Shown here piece by piece: positions 1 through 8,547 of a stretch of DNA of 64,000 nucleotides. Origin of the DNA: an uncultured Acidimicrobiales bacterium (GTDB lineage: Bacteria; Actinomycetota; Acidimicrobiia; Acidimicrobiales; SZUA-35); assembly GCA_938029215.1 (NCBI GenBank), contig CALHFG010000014.1, positions 1 through 64,000 on the forward strand, read 5' to 3'. Under the pieces are notes generated by a model, which saw only the letters and a list, made by a program, of their open reading frames with translations, made no database searches and was not told the origin of the DNA. How positions within the stretch are numbered: position 1 is the first letter of the stretch; each line of letters starts with the position of its first letter. Position numbers and translations under genes: made by a program.

Positions 1-327
1 CGTCTTGGTGGCGTGCGCTCTGGCCGAATCGAACAGGGACATGATTTCGGCCCGTGATTCGTCGGCACGCGCGTACATGTCGGCGTTGGGGTTGTCTTCG
101 TCATACTCGGCGACATCGAGCCCGTGGGGCTGGTCGAACACATCACCGAAATATCCCAGTTCGACCCAGGCGAGATGTTTCACTAGACCCAGCAGGTTTG
201 TACCAGTTGGGGTCAAGGGTCGTCGTACGTCGTAGTCGTCGACGCCCTCAAGCTTCCAGGTGACTGCGTCATGAGCGACGTTGAGATACCGAAGAAGTGC
301 GTCCTTAGGATTGGTTGGCAACGCCAT
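1..327 (-). CDS. DinB/DUF664-like protein (C-terminal part beyond window)
   Basis: 109 codons read from an ATG at 327 down to the window edge, so the C-terminus is missing. The visible part resembles the N-terminal four-helix-bundle region of actinobacterial DinB/DUF664 proteins: an early PKDALLRYL helix, then NLLGLVKHLAWVELGYFGDV, where the conserved His of HLAWVE is the usual first metal ligand of the family. Family members are putative metal-dependent, thiol-linked enzymes; no specific reaction can be assigned. No Shine-Dalgarno sequence is obvious. Confidence 0.75.
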   Translation of the reverse strand, partial: MALPTNPKDALLRYLNVAHDAVTWKLEGVDDYDVRRPLTPTGTNLLGLVKHLAWVELGYFGDVFDQPHGLDVAEYDEDNPNADMYARADESRAEIMSLFDSARAHATKT

Positions 328-387
328 GCACGTAGTCTGATGCGTTCCTAGCCGCCTGTCGAGGTGGCCTGATGGCGGCAGCCGAGA

Positions 388-1020
388 TCAGTCTTGAGCG
401 AGGCCCTCGTCGTATGCCCGGGCGAGGTCGGCTCGGAACTCCGACGCATCGGTGTCTTTGAATTGGCACGCGTAGATATCGGCGAGATCGGGAGCTTCGG
501 CCAGCGCAGTCCAGGAGGATGGGTCCCAGAGGCCGGAACGACGAAATGCCTTCGCGCAATGGCCAAAGACTTCGTCGGTGGAGATCACCAGCGCCATCTT
601 GGGAGGGCGCAGTTCCTTGGTGAAAGAGCCGAGCAGTTCGGGATCGACCGACAGGTGCGCTGATCCGTTGATTCGCACCGTTTCTTCCTTGCCGGGAATC
701 ATGAGCAACAGTCCGGCTTGGCCGTTGCTGATCACGTTTTCGAAGCTGTCGAGCCGGTTGTTGCCGCCGAGGTCTGGGATCGCCACGGTGGTCTCATCGA
801 CGACTCGGATGAAGCCCGGTGGCCCACCACGAGGCGAAGCGTCGACTCCGCCGTTGCCGTCGGCGGTGCTCAAGACGGCGAAAGGGCACAGGGAAATGAA
901 TCGGGCTGTTTCGGTGTCGATTCGGTGCGTGGTCTTGTTTGCCGCTCGACCCGAGGCAGGTCGATACAACTGGCGGAGCTGCTCGACGGTTTCAATGCGG
1001 TTTTTCATACCACGGTCCAT
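388..1020 (-). CDS. Pyridoxamine 5'-phosphate oxidase-like flavin-binding protein
   Basis: 210 aa. It fits the split-barrel PNPOx-like family (MSMEG_1061-type), which binds FMN or F420. After about 40 residues it shows FISLCPFAVLSTADGNGGVD, then DASPRGGPPGFIRVVDE and IPDLGGNNRLDSFENV, the family signature around the flavin phosphate. The C-terminal half has the HCAKAFRRSGLWDP motif typical of this subgroup. The substrate is unknown. Its start overlaps the 3' end of the upstream RNB ribonuclease gene by 16 bp, so the two are probably cotranscribed. A second, unrelated-looking PNPOx-like protein lies at 38481-39446. Confidence 0.85.
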   Translation of the reverse strand: MDRGMKNRIETVEQLRQLYRPASGRAANKTTHRIDTETARFISLCPFAVLSTADGNGGVDASPRGGPPGFIRVVDETTVAIPDLGGNNRLDSFENVISNGQAGLLLMIPGKEETVRINGSAHLSVDPELLGSFTKELRPPKMALVISTDEVFGHCAKAFRRSGLWDPSSWTALAEAPDLADIYACQFKDTDASEFRADLARAYDEGLAQD

Positions 1021-2417
1021 TTCAGTGTTCGGGTGTTGGTGTCGACGGCATCGAGCCGAACAGCGATCGTTTCTCCGAGCTCGCGGCCCTTCTTGGAAAC
1101 CGAGGACTCGATCGCAGGGTCGACGATCTGGATGTAGGCGAGCCCGCGCTTGTCGTTGATCGAGACCACAGCGGCGTCGCAGACCTCACCGATTCGAGAC
1201 TCGAGCACCACGGTTTCGGTGTAGTCGACCAGTGCCCGTTCGAACGCCGATTCGCGGCTCCGGGCCCTGCCCATGAGGCTAGGAAGTTCTTCGAGGTCAG
1301 TGATGGCCTGATCCGATGGTCGTTCTCCAGCGAACAAAGCCAGCAGGACTTCGTTACCGAAGCGGTCGACTAGTCGACGCAGGGGAGCGGTGACGTGGGC
1401 GTAGTGGGAGGCGATGGCCCCGTGCTCTGACATTTGGGGTAGCTCACCGTCGAACCAGACATAGCCGGCACCTCGGAATGATCGTGCCGCCTGGAGCAGG
1501 AACGCGCTCTTGCGGGCGCTGTCGGGCTCGACGGTGCGAATCATTTCGGCGTAGCTCATGTTGTCGGGCCACTCGACTCCGAGAACCTTGGCTTCGCGGC
1601 GCAGTCGGCGAAGGTCCTGTTTTCGCGGCGAGGGGAGGGTACGCAGTACACCGACCTTTGCGTCCTTCATCTTCAGCCCAGCGACGATTCCAGTGAGCAG
1701 GGATATCTGTGCGTTCCACCCTTCAACCGGAATCGAGTGATCGAACCGCAGGGCATAGGACCCGTTGACCTCTTCTACCTCTTGCGAGGGAAGGTTCAGC
1801 GAGATGCCACCGCGCTCCACCTCTCGCTGTTGCCGTAGGAGACCGATTTCCTTGAGGAGTTGAAGGTTTTCCTGATCGCCGTTGTCGATTCGTTCTTGGG
1901 CAACGGCATACGGGATTGCCTCATGCACTTGCACTAGGGCGCGTTCGAGGGTGGCGTCGACCGGCATTCCTTGGGCGTCCAGGTCGATTGTCCACAGCAG
2001 ACACGGCTTGTCGGTGCCGGCTAGCAGGCTGGCTCGATCTTCTGAAAGCACCGGAGGGTGCAGCGGAGTACGCAGGTCGGGCGAGTAGTAGGTGGTCCCG
2101 CGTTTGCGTGCCTCCACGTCGATCGGATCGCCGCTGGCGACGAATGCTGCGACGTCTGCGATGGCATAGAACACGCGAAACCCGTCGTCTCGTCGTTCTG
2201 CGTGGAACGCCTGATCTAAGTCTCTGGCGCCCGGTGGGTCGATGGCGACGAGGGGAATGTAGCGCTTGTCGGCTCGGCTATCGACGTACCGATCCGTGGC
2301 GGCTTCGGCAGCAGCGAGCACCTCTTTGGGAAACGATCGAGGGATATCGAGTTCGTCTCGAATCGCCTGGAACCCGTCCTCGAACGTGCGCGGCGCAATG
2401 ATCTTTCGAGCCTTCAT
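1005..2417 (-). CDS. RNB-domain (RNase II/R-type) 3'-5' exoribonuclease
   Basis: 470 aa. The RNB catalytic domain fills most of the protein. The metal-binding cluster reads DPPGARDLDQAF near residue 60, followed by YAIADVAAFV and the GTTYYSPDLRTPLHPPVLSE segment that binds RNA in RNase II/R. The HYAHVTAPLRRLVDRFGN motif carries the C-terminal catalytic region. The N-terminal cold-shock domains of RNase R are absent, as in the short actinobacterial RNB proteins. The fourth Asp of the canonical DxDD cluster is Gln here. The predicted role is processive 3'-5' RNA decay in the cytoplasm. It lies just downstream of the marR-type gene on the same strand (10 bp gap) and overlaps the PNPOx gene after it. 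Confidence 0.9.
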   Translation of the reverse strand: MKARKIIAPRTFEDGFQAIRDELDIPRSFPKEVLAAAEAATDRYVDSRADKRYIPLVAIDPPGARDLDQAFHAERRDDGFRVFYAIADVAAFVASGDPIDVEARKRGTTYYSPDLRTPLHPPVLSEDRASLLAGTDKPCLLWTIDLDAQGMPVDATLERALVQVHEAIPYAVAQERIDNGDQENLQLLKEIGLLRQQREVERGGISLNLPSQEVEEVNGSYALRFDHSIPVEGWNAQISLLTGIVAGLKMKDAKVGVLRTLPSPRKQDLRRLRREAKVLGVEWPDNMSYAEMIRTVEPDSARKSAFLLQAARSFRGAGYVWFDGELPQMSEHGAIASHYAHVTAPLRRLVDRFGNEVLLALFAGERPSDQAITDLEELPSLMGRARSRESAFERALVDYTETVVLESRIGEVCDAAVVSINDKRGLAYIQIVDPAIESSVSKKGRELGETIAVRLDAVDTNTRTLKWTVV

Positions 2418-2426
2418 ACCTGGTAG

Positions 2427-2873
2427 TTAACCCGTGAACTCGGCAACCGACTTCCATACCCGGCCAAATGCTGGAAGATCTTCTTGGGGAACGTGGTCGA
2501 GGAGATGGGTTCGGACGTCGGTGACGTGGGTGACCGCAGCCTCGGTGAGGACCTGCATTCCCTTTGTGGTGAGCCCGGCATACAGCCCCCGTCGGTCCTT
2601 GGGCGCCTCGGTCCGCACGACGTACCCCTGTTCGACCAGCCGATCGACTCGGTAGGTCAAACGGCTGCGGGAGACGAGAACGTGGTCAGCGATTTCCGAC
2701 ATTCGAAGCTGGCGGTTCGGCGCCTCGGATAGAAAGACCAAGATCTCATAGTCGGTGAGAGGGATTCCGTGGTTTTCCTGCAGGCTGTGATCGAGGTGTT
2801 CGAGCACTCGATGCACTCCGTAAAGGAAGTTCCGCCAGGTTTCCTGCTCCTGCTCGCCAAGCCACTCCGTCAT
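2427..2873 (-). CDS. MarR-family transcriptional regulator
   Basis: 148 aa, a normal MarR length. The winged HTH spans about residues 55-110: LRMSEIADHVLVSRSRLTYR forms the helix-turn-helix and QGYVVRTEAPKDRRGLYAGL the beta wing with the conserved D-R. Helices at both ends give the dimer interface. The effector is unknown. The ATG is 6 nt downstream of a TAGGTT -10 box, and a direct repeat AACCTAACCTA (2879-2889) sits there, a plausible site for autorepression. It heads the operon with the RNB ribonuclease and PNPOx-like genes. Confidence 0.9.
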   Translation of the reverse strand: MTEWLGEQEQETWRNFLYGVHRVLEHLDHSLQENHGIPLTDYEILVFLSEAPNRQLRMSEIADHVLVSRSRLTYRVDRLVEQGYVVRTEAPKDRRGLYAGLTTKGMQVLTEAAVTHVTDVRTHLLDHVPQEDLPAFGRVWKSVAEFTG

Positions 2874-2879
2874 AGAGTG

Positions 2880-2885
2880 AACCTA
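2880..2885 (-). promoter_or_regulatory. -10 box TAGGTT, leaderless-type start of marR-like gene
   Basis: Minus-strand TAGGTT is followed by 6 nt and then the ATG at 2873, so the transcript should begin at or next to the start codon. It lies within a tandem AACCTA repeat. No Shine-Dalgarno sequence is visible. Confidence 0.55.
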
Positions 2886-2894
2886 ACCTATTGA

Positions 2895-3716
2895 TCAGCG
2901 GCGCTGACAATTTGGACACCACACGGTGGTTCGAGCATCAAGAACAGCGCTGGTCAGGGTGCTGTCGCACCGCAGGCAGGGTTGCCCTCCCCGTCCGTAG
3001 GCCACCAAGCTGTGCTGGTTCTCGCCGGTTCCGCCGTCGACGTTTCGGTAGTCGCGCAGTGTGGTGCCGCCGTTTTCCACGCCCTTTTCCAGGACGTCGC
3101 GCAATTCTTCCAACAGCATTCCCGCCCGATCGAGTCCCAGGCGAGTCACCTTCGGGTTGATCTGTGCTGCCCACAGCGCTTCGTCGGCGTAGATGTTGCC
3201 GACGCCGGCAATTGGCCGTTGGGAGAGCAGCTGAGTCTTGATCGCCCGTTTGCTTTTCTTGATGAGCGAGTGAAACAGCTGTGGCGTCAACACGGGGTCC
3301 CACGGCTCGGGCCCTGCGTTGGCGAGGGTGGGGATGGACGAGTAATCGCCGGCGGGAACGACTCGAATCCGACCGAATCGGCGTACGTCGTGAAAACGCA
3401 ATGTCTGTTCCGGCGCAGTGTGATTTTCCGCCAGCCGCCACCAGGCCCGTAGATACGGGTCTTCGGGGTCGGCAGGCGTATCGCTGAATGACAGTTTGCC
3501 GGTCATTCCAAGATGAATCACGAGCTCTCGAGCGTCGTCCAGCGGTAGAAGAAGAAACTTTCCGCGGCGGTCGGCATGAGTAAGGGATGCCCCGATGGTG
3601 TCGACGGCGGGAACGAACTTTGCCGACGGATGGGATCCGGCTTCGAGCACCTTTCGTCCGCGAACCCGTGGGTCCAGTTCGCGGCGCACCGTCTCGACCT
3701 CGGGCAGTTCAGGCAC
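2895..3716 (-). CDS. mutM: Formamidopyrimidine-DNA glycosylase (Fpg/MutM)
   Basis: 273 aa. It starts with PELPEVETVRREL, with the catalytic Pro2 and Glu3 of Fpg. The beta-lyase Lys region GKFLLLPL and the H2TH motif around VGNIYADEALWAA follow. The C-terminal zinc finger is complete: CLRCDSTL with the partner pair CPNCQRR at the end. It removes 8-oxoguanine and Fapy lesions and nicks the AP site. The GTG start has an AAGGA Shine-Dalgarno about 8 nt upstream. It lies 9 bp after the FAD oxidoreductase gene on the same strand, so cotranscription is likely. Confidence 0.97.
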   Translation of the reverse strand: MPELPEVETVRRELDPRVRGRKVLEAGSHPSAKFVPAVDTIGASLTHADRRGKFLLLPLDDARELVIHLGMTGKLSFSDTPADPEDPYLRAWWRLAENHTAPEQTLRFHDVRRFGRIRVVPAGDYSSIPTLANAGPEPWDPVLTPQLFHSLIKKSKRAIKTQLLSQRPIAGVGNIYADEALWAAQINPKVTRLGLDRAGMLLEELRDVLEKGVENGGTTLRDYRNVDGGTGENQHSLVAYGRGGQPCLRCDSTLTSAVLDARTTVWCPNCQRR

Positions 3717-3725
3717 CGAGCATCC

Positions 3726-4946
3726 TTAGCCGTGGTGCTTCAAAAGTTCGCGGGCAGCTATTCGCCCGCTTTGAATTGCCCCGTTGATACTGGCGTCGTG
3801 CCGGTGGTCGCCACAGATGAACACGCCGCTGTCCAGGCGAGTTGTGGGCTGGTCGTCAAATCCTGGGAGCTGCATGGGCTGGGCCTGCGGGATTCGGTCG
3901 ACCCGTAGCTTTTCCCATTGGGAGGTCTGATCTCCGAGAAGTTCGGTCAGCTGGCTGAGCATCAGTTCTTCTGTTCCTTGTGCCACCGTGGGAGCCGACG
4001 CCACGATCGTATGGCTGCCGGCCGGGGCATAGGCCGAGGAGACCGAGCTCATGGTGACCACCGAGTTCAACGGGCGGGCGCCGGTTCCGTTGAGCACGAT
4101 GATCGGGTCGGTCTCCGCCGGTGCGGGTGCTGCGAACCAGATACTGGTGACGCCCCGCCAACCAGGATCGGGCACATCGGTGAGGCGGGCCGCCTCGGTG
4201 GCACCGGTGGCAACGATGACCGCGTCGGCCGCGATCGACTCGCCACCCTCAAGCGTGATTCCGGTTGCTGTCGTGCTGGCAACCTTGGTGTTGAGGTGCA
4301 GCGTTCCCTCGGCCAGCTTGTCGGCGAGCTGGCCCGGGATCTCTCCCATCCCATGACGCGGGACGGCTGCGTCGCCTTGGGCGAGCATTCGGAAAACAAA
4401 GTCGACCGCTCGGCTGGATCCTCCAAGGTCTGGGTCCAGGGTGATCCCAGCGAACAGCGGCTGGAGGAACCGCTCGATCATGGTGTTGCTGAAGCCGATC
4501 TCGCGGAAACGAGTGCGGGCGGTGACATCTTCGCGATCCCACAGGTCTTCAAGGGACCCCCGAGTGGTGGCCATTCGGTACTGGAGGATGCGGGCCTTGT
4601 CGAGCAGGGATCCGACACTGGCCTTCACCGTGGGTACTAGTTGGTCGGGCTGACGAAACGGGTCGCCGACCACGGCAGTCTCGCCGCCACCAAGCAACAC
4701 CTTCGCCCCGGGATGGAACGTTTGCAGGTCGAGTGCGTTGTAGTCGAGCACTTCCTGTGCAGCCGGATAGGCGGTGAGAAGGATCTGAAACCCGCGGTCG
4801 CACAGATGTCCATCGATCGTGTCGGTTCTGACTCTGCCGCCCACCCCGTCGGCGGCTTCAAAGACAGCTACGGCGTGTCCGTGAGCGGTGAGTTCGGTTG
4901 CTGCGGTAAGCCCAGCCAGGCCCGCTCCTACGACGACGATGTCCAC
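3726..4946 (-). CDS. FAD-dependent amine oxidase/phytoene desaturase-like oxidoreductase
   Basis: 406 aa with GTG start. The N-terminal Rossmann dinucleotide motif is [16 protein letters not shown] followed by [10 protein letters not shown], the R-rich FAD contact of the monoamine-oxidase/protoporphyrinogen-oxidase superfamily. The C-terminal FAD-closing segment is [20 protein letters not shown], with GDH where many relatives have GDW or GDY. Substrate cannot be assigned; members act on carotenoids, porphyrins or amines. It is read divergently from the acyl-CoA synthetase with 55 bp between start codons. Confidence 0.85.
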   Translation of the reverse strand: MDIVVVGAGLAGLTAATELTAHGHAVAVFEAADGVGGRVRTDTIDGHLCDRGFQILLTAYPAAQEVLDYNALDLQTFHPGAKVLLGGGETAVVGDPFRQPDQLVPTVKASVGSLLDKARILQYRMATTRGSLEDLWDREDVTARTRFREIGFSNTMIERFLQPLFAGITLDPDLGGSSRAVDFVFRMLAQGDAAVPRHGMGEIPGQLADKLAEGTLHLNTKVASTTATGITLEGGESIAADAVIVATGATEAARLTDVPDPGWRGVTSIWFAAPAPAETDPIIVLNGTGARPLNSVVTMSSVSSAYAPAGSHTIVASAPTVAQGTEELMLSQLTELLGDQTSQWEKLRVDRIPQAQPMQLPGFDDQPTTRLDSGVFICGDHRHDASINGAIQSGRIAARELLKHHG

Positions 4947-4989
4947 GGTAAGTGGTCTAGCAGGATTACCGGCGAGTTGCGCCTCTCGC

Positions 4990-4995
4990 TATGGT
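4990..4995 (+). promoter_or_regulatory. -10 box TATGGT, leaderless-type start of acyl-CoA synthetase gene
   Basis: TATGGT, then CATCGG, then the ATG at 5002. This spacing supports the start at 5002 rather than an in-frame ATG at 4888 that would run into the divergent neighbour. Confidence 0.5.
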
Positions 4996-5001
4996 CATCG
5001 G

Positions 5002-6735
5002 ATGACTATGCCTTCCGTCACAGATCTGGTCGCGCTCTACCAAAGCCAATGGGACTCACTCATCGCTCCCGGAGCTAAGTACGAGATGGTCGAAACCGAG
5101 GTGCGAGGCGTCTCGATGCGGGTGTTCAAGGACGCTCCAGGAAACATGCGCGACATCTGGGCGTTCTCCGCTGGCTACGGCGACGCTCGCTACTTGGTGT
5201 TTGAAGACGAGAGCCTCACCTATGCCGAGGCCCATGCGACCGTCCGCTCGCTTGCGGCCCACCTGGTGAGCTTGGGGGTAGGACCGGGAGACCGGGTGGC
5301 GGTGGCGATGCGGAACTATGCCGAGTGGGTGTTGAGCTACTGGGCGATCATCAGCACCGGGGCCGCATGTGTTGGGATGAACGCATGGTGGACCACCCCC
5401 GAGATGGAGTACGCCCTCACCGATTCCAGCCCCAAGGTCCTTATCTGTGACGGTGAGCGCCTCGAACGAGTCCTACCCATCCATGACGCTCTCGCCGAAT
5501 CGATCGGCCTCCGGGTCATAACGGTTCGAACCGACGCCGACCTGCCCGCCGCCGGAGAGCGATGGGCCGATGTGGTCGACGCCGCCAACGCACCCGACGC
5601 CCTTCCGGCCGTGGCCATCGACCCCGACGACGACATGTGCATCTTCTACACCTCGGGCACCACCGGGTTCCCCAAGGGTGCCCAGCTCACGCATCGAGGG
5701 GCGGTCCACAATCTGATGCACATCGGTTTCATGCAGGATTTGCCAAAAGGCATGGCTGCCGCCAGCGGGATCGATGTCGAGGCCATGGCGGCCGCCGGCC
5801 CCCAGCCATGCATCATGGCGCCCACGCCGCTCTTTCATGTGACAGCCAACAACTGCCTTCTGCATCCGGCCACCGCGGTCGGGGGAGCGGTGGTCCTCAC
5901 CCACAAGTGGGATCCCGCCCGAGCCCTTGAGCTCATTGAACGTGAGAAAGTCACAAGTCTTAGTGGTGTCCCAACCATGAGCCGCGAGCTGCTCAACCAT
6001 CCAGACTGGGATACGAGGGACACCTCAACTCTCCAAGCACTGGGTGGCGGAGGGGCTGCGATTCAGCCCGACCTCGTTCAGAAGATCGACGACAAACTAC
6101 CGAACGGCGTCCCCTCCACCGGCTATGGGCTCACCGAAACTCACGGCATTCTCACCGCCAACAACGCGGCGTTGTATGTGGCCAAGCCAGCGTCGTGCGG
6201 CACGATCGTGCCCACCAGCGACGCCGTCGTCCGCGACGAATTGGGTAACGACCTCCCGCAGGGCGAGACGGGCATTCTGTGGGCCAAGGGACCCGTGATC
6301 ATCAAGGGTTACCTCAACAAACCCGAGGCCACGGCAGAAGCGATTCAGGACGGGTGGTTCAACACTGGTGACATCGCCTACATCGACGATGACGGGTTCG
6401 TCTTCATCGTCGACCGGGCCAAGGACATGCTGCTGCGAGGCGGAGAAAACATCTACTGCTCCGAGGTTGAGTCTGCGATCTATGAACACCCAGCCGTCGC
6501 CGAGGCAGCAGTTATTGGCGTGCCCGATGAACGACTGGGTGAAGAGGTTGGTGCAGCCATTGTGTTGCTTCCAGGGAAGACGGCCACCGTGGAGGAGATT
6601 CAGTCCTTCGTTGGCGAACGGCTCGCGAAGTTCAAGATCCCCACCACCATTTGGTTCCTGGATGACCAGCTTCCCCGTAACGCCAATGGCAAGTTTGTGA
6701 AGCGCACGCTGAAGGAACAGTTGCTCGAGTCGTAG
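5002..6735 (+). CDS. Long-chain acyl-CoA synthetase / AMP-binding ligase
   Basis: 577 aa. All ANL-superfamily core motifs are present: the phosphate loop YTSGTTGFPKGA near residue 216, the adenine-binding TGYGLTETHG near 374, the hinge/ribose region NTGDIAYIDDDGFVFIVDR with KDMLLRGGENI, and the C-terminal catalytic Lys in RNANGKFVKRTLK. It activates a carboxylic acid, probably a fatty acid, as acyl-AMP and then acyl-CoA. The start was set by the -10 box 6 nt upstream; the same frame is open back to 4888 but that extension overlaps the neighbouring divergent gene. Confidence 0.93.
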   Translation: MTMPSVTDLVALYQSQWDSLIAPGAKYEMVETEVRGVSMRVFKDAPGNMRDIWAFSAGYGDARYLVFEDESLTYAEAHATVRSLAAHLVSLGVGPGDRVAVAMRNYAEWVLSYWAIISTGAACVGMNAWWTTPEMEYALTDSSPKVLICDGERLERVLPIHDALAESIGLRVITVRTDADLPAAGERWADVVDAANAPDALPAVAIDPDDDMCIFYTSGTTGFPKGAQLTHRGAVHNLMHIGFMQDLPKGMAAASGIDVEAMAAAGPQPCIMAPTPLFHVTANNCLLHPATAVGGAVVLTHKWDPARALELIEREKVTSLSGVPTMSRELLNHPDWDTRDTSTLQALGGGGAAIQPDLVQKIDDKLPNGVPSTGYGLTETHGILTANNAALYVAKPASCGTIVPTSDAVVRDELGNDLPQGETGILWAKGPVIIKGYLNKPEATAEAIQDGWFNTGDIAYIDDDGFVFIVDRAKDMLLRGGENIYCSEVESAIYEHPAVAEAAVIGVPDERLGEEVGAAIVLLPGKTATVEEIQSFVGERLAKFKIPTTIWFLDDQLPRNANGKFVKRTLKEQLLES

Positions 6736-6745
6736 GTCGGCGGGT

Positions 6746-7606
6746 CTATGCGGCCACCGCACTGGCCAAAAACCCTTTGGTGAGGTCGGCGAACTGCTTG
6801 GGGTATTCCTCGTGCACAAACAGCTTGGCTTTGGGAATCGTCACGAATTCGGTGGGTCCAGCAAACTGATCCGTCATGGCCCTGGCCTGCTCAACCGGAA
6901 AGAACGGGTCGTCTTCGCCCCACACCAGCAGAACCGGCATTGCCAATTTTGCGTGGACCTCTTCCAGTGCGTCGATGTCGGCGAAGGAGAAGTTTCGAAT
7001 CATCTTCGTGAGGGCGGTCATCGCGTCTGGGTCGTTGAGAATCGGGTCTAGCAGGTTGGTACGCATCTCGCCGTCGAGCAGCGACTTGTCGTGCACGGTG
7101 CCACCAAAAATCATTGGCGAGCGGGCCAAGAAACGGTTGGACATGTTTCTCTTGAACATCGCCTTCGCGCCGGGAAGCTGGGCCATCTTCTTGAAGAATT
7201 GGACGAGCGGCCCGTGGACGCCAGGGATCTCGGTGCCCGCCAACGAAAGTGCGCTCACAACGTTGGGTCGTCGTTCGGCCGCGAAACGACAAACCATGCC
7301 GCCGCTGTCCTGTCCAACCAGTGCGACGTCTTCGAATCCGAGCTGATCGATGAACTCGACCACGCTTTCGGCGTGACCTCGCACGGTGTAGGGCGATTGG
7401 TCGGTGGCCTTGGACTGGCCGGTTCCGGCGAGGTCAAGGACGTATCGGGTGTAGCCGTCGAGGTGGGGGATCACGTTTCGCCACGTATTGCCGTTGAGGG
7501 GCCAGCCGTGCACGAATAGCAGGTTCGGTCCCGTTCCAATCTTCTGGTAGCTGAGCTTGGTGTGTCCTAGGTCGACAACGTGTCGGGTGGTGCCTGGGAT
7601 CGTCAT
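6746..7606 (-). CDS. Alpha/beta hydrolase with Asp nucleophile (epoxide hydrolase/dehalogenase-like)
   Basis: 286 aa. The oxyanion motif is HGWPLNGNTW near residue 33. The nucleophile elbow reads VGQDSGGMV, with Asp rather than Ser, the arrangement of epoxide hydrolases and haloacetate dehalogenases, so hydrolysis via an alkyl-enzyme ester is expected. The VWGEDDPFFPVEQA segment carries the acid residue and KAKLFVHEEYPKQF supplies the late His. A GAGGAG Shine-Dalgarno lies 7 nt before the ATG. The divergent MmyB-like regulator next door is the likely controller; such pairings are common in actinobacteria. The substrate is unknown. Confidence 0.88.
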   Translation of the reverse strand: MTIPGTTRHVVDLGHTKLSYQKIGTGPNLLFVHGWPLNGNTWRNVIPHLDGYTRYVLDLAGTGQSKATDQSPYTVRGHAESVVEFIDQLGFEDVALVGQDSGGMVCRFAAERRPNVVSALSLAGTEIPGVHGPLVQFFKKMAQLPGAKAMFKRNMSNRFLARSPMIFGGTVHDKSLLDGEMRTNLLDPILNDPDAMTALTKMIRNFSFADIDALEEVHAKLAMPVLLVWGEDDPFFPVEQARAMTDQFAGPTEFVTIPKAKLFVHEEYPKQFADLTKGFLASAVAA

Positions 7607-7714
7607 GGGTTCTCCTCGGTTGGTGGGCAGTGGGCGACTACTACCGACCGTATGGAACCGGCTGGCATCGGTCGATTACCTGTGCACGTAAGTGCCCCGT
7701 CCAGGCCCTTTCTC

Positions 7715-7720
7715 TACGAT
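7715..7720 (+). promoter_or_regulatory. -10 box TACGAT, leaderless-type start of MmyB-like regulator gene
   Basis: TACGAT, then CGAGTT, then GTG at 7727. The position decides between GTG 7727 and the in-frame ATGs at 7580 and 7652. Confidence 0.5.
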
Positions 7721-7726
7721 CGAGTT

Positions 7727-8530
7727 GTGGCTTCTTCAAGCGAACGAGTATTTGCCGCCCTGCTCAAGTACTGGCGAGGTCACCGAGGCATGAGTCAGCT
7801 TGATCTTTCCCTGGCCGCAGAGGTGTCCGCTCGACACATCAGTTTTCTTGAGACCGGAAGATCGAACCCGAGCCAGGAGATGGTTCTCGTGTTGGCTCAG
7901 GCCCTCGATGTCCCCATGCGGGACACGAACGAACTCTTGCGGGCAGCGGGATTTGAGAACCGCTACGCAGAACCGGGCGTCGATGAGTTGTTGTCTGGGC
8001 CGCTGGGTGAGGCGGTGGAAACGATGCTCCACCACCACGAGCCGTTTCCCATGATGGTGATTGACCGTCTGTACAACTTGGTTCGCACCAATCGCGCCGG
8101 AAGTCAACTGTTCTTGATCGCCGACGTCGACCTCGCCGCCCACGAGCCGGGCACCGTCAATGTCCTTCGTCTGCTGTTCGATCCGGCGTCGCGGAAGATG
8201 ATCGACAACTGGGAACCGACCGCTGGCACCTTGCTTCGGCGCCTACAACGTGAGGCATTCCACCGACCCCATGATCGTGAGATGGCGGAGTTGTTGGATG
8301 ACTTGATGAATGCCGATGGTGTTCCGGCTGATTGGCGCAATCACGACGACGCCGCTCTGGATCCGATGCTCGGTGTCGAGTTTCGAATGGGCGACCTGGC
8401 GCTGAACTTTCTCACCACGATCACCGAGTTCAACGCACCTCAAAACGTCACCCTGGAAGAGCTCCGAATCGAAAGCTACTTTCCGCTGGATGACCAGACC
8501 AGGTCTCTGTGTGAACAACTACTCATCTGA
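7727..8530 (+). CDS. XRE/MmyB-like transcriptional regulator
   Basis: 267 aa. An N-terminal HTH_31/XRE domain (about residues 8-75) contains RGMSQLDLSLAAEVSARHIS and SFLETGRSNPSQEMVLVLA. From about residue 105 comes the MmyB-like ligand-binding domain (MLTR_LBD), recognised by DRLYNLVRTNRAGSQLF and the VNVLRLLFDP segment. These regulators usually control an adjacent, divergently read oxidoreductase or hydrolase gene; here that is the alpha/beta hydrolase at 6746-7606, with 120 bp between the start codons. GTG 7727 was chosen because a -10 box lies 6 nt upstream and because the domain begins right after it. Confidence 0.9.
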   Translation: MASSSERVFAALLKYWRGHRGMSQLDLSLAAEVSARHISFLETGRSNPSQEMVLVLAQALDVPMRDTNELLRAAGFENRYAEPGVDELLSGPLGEAVETMLHHHEPFPMMVIDRLYNLVRTNRAGSQLFLIADVDLAAHEPGTVNVLRLLFDPASRKMIDNWEPTAGTLLRRLQREAFHRPHDREMAELLDDLMNADGVPADWRNHDDAALDPMLGVEFRMGDLALNFLTTITEFNAPQNVTLEELRIESYFPLDDQTRSLCEQLLI

Positions 8531-8547
8531 TTAACCACGGGCCCGCG

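Noticed and set aside
4888-5001. N-terminal extension of the acyl-CoA synthetase
   Set aside because: It would overlap the start of the divergent FAD oxidoreductase gene, and a -10 box sits 6 nt before ATG 5002.
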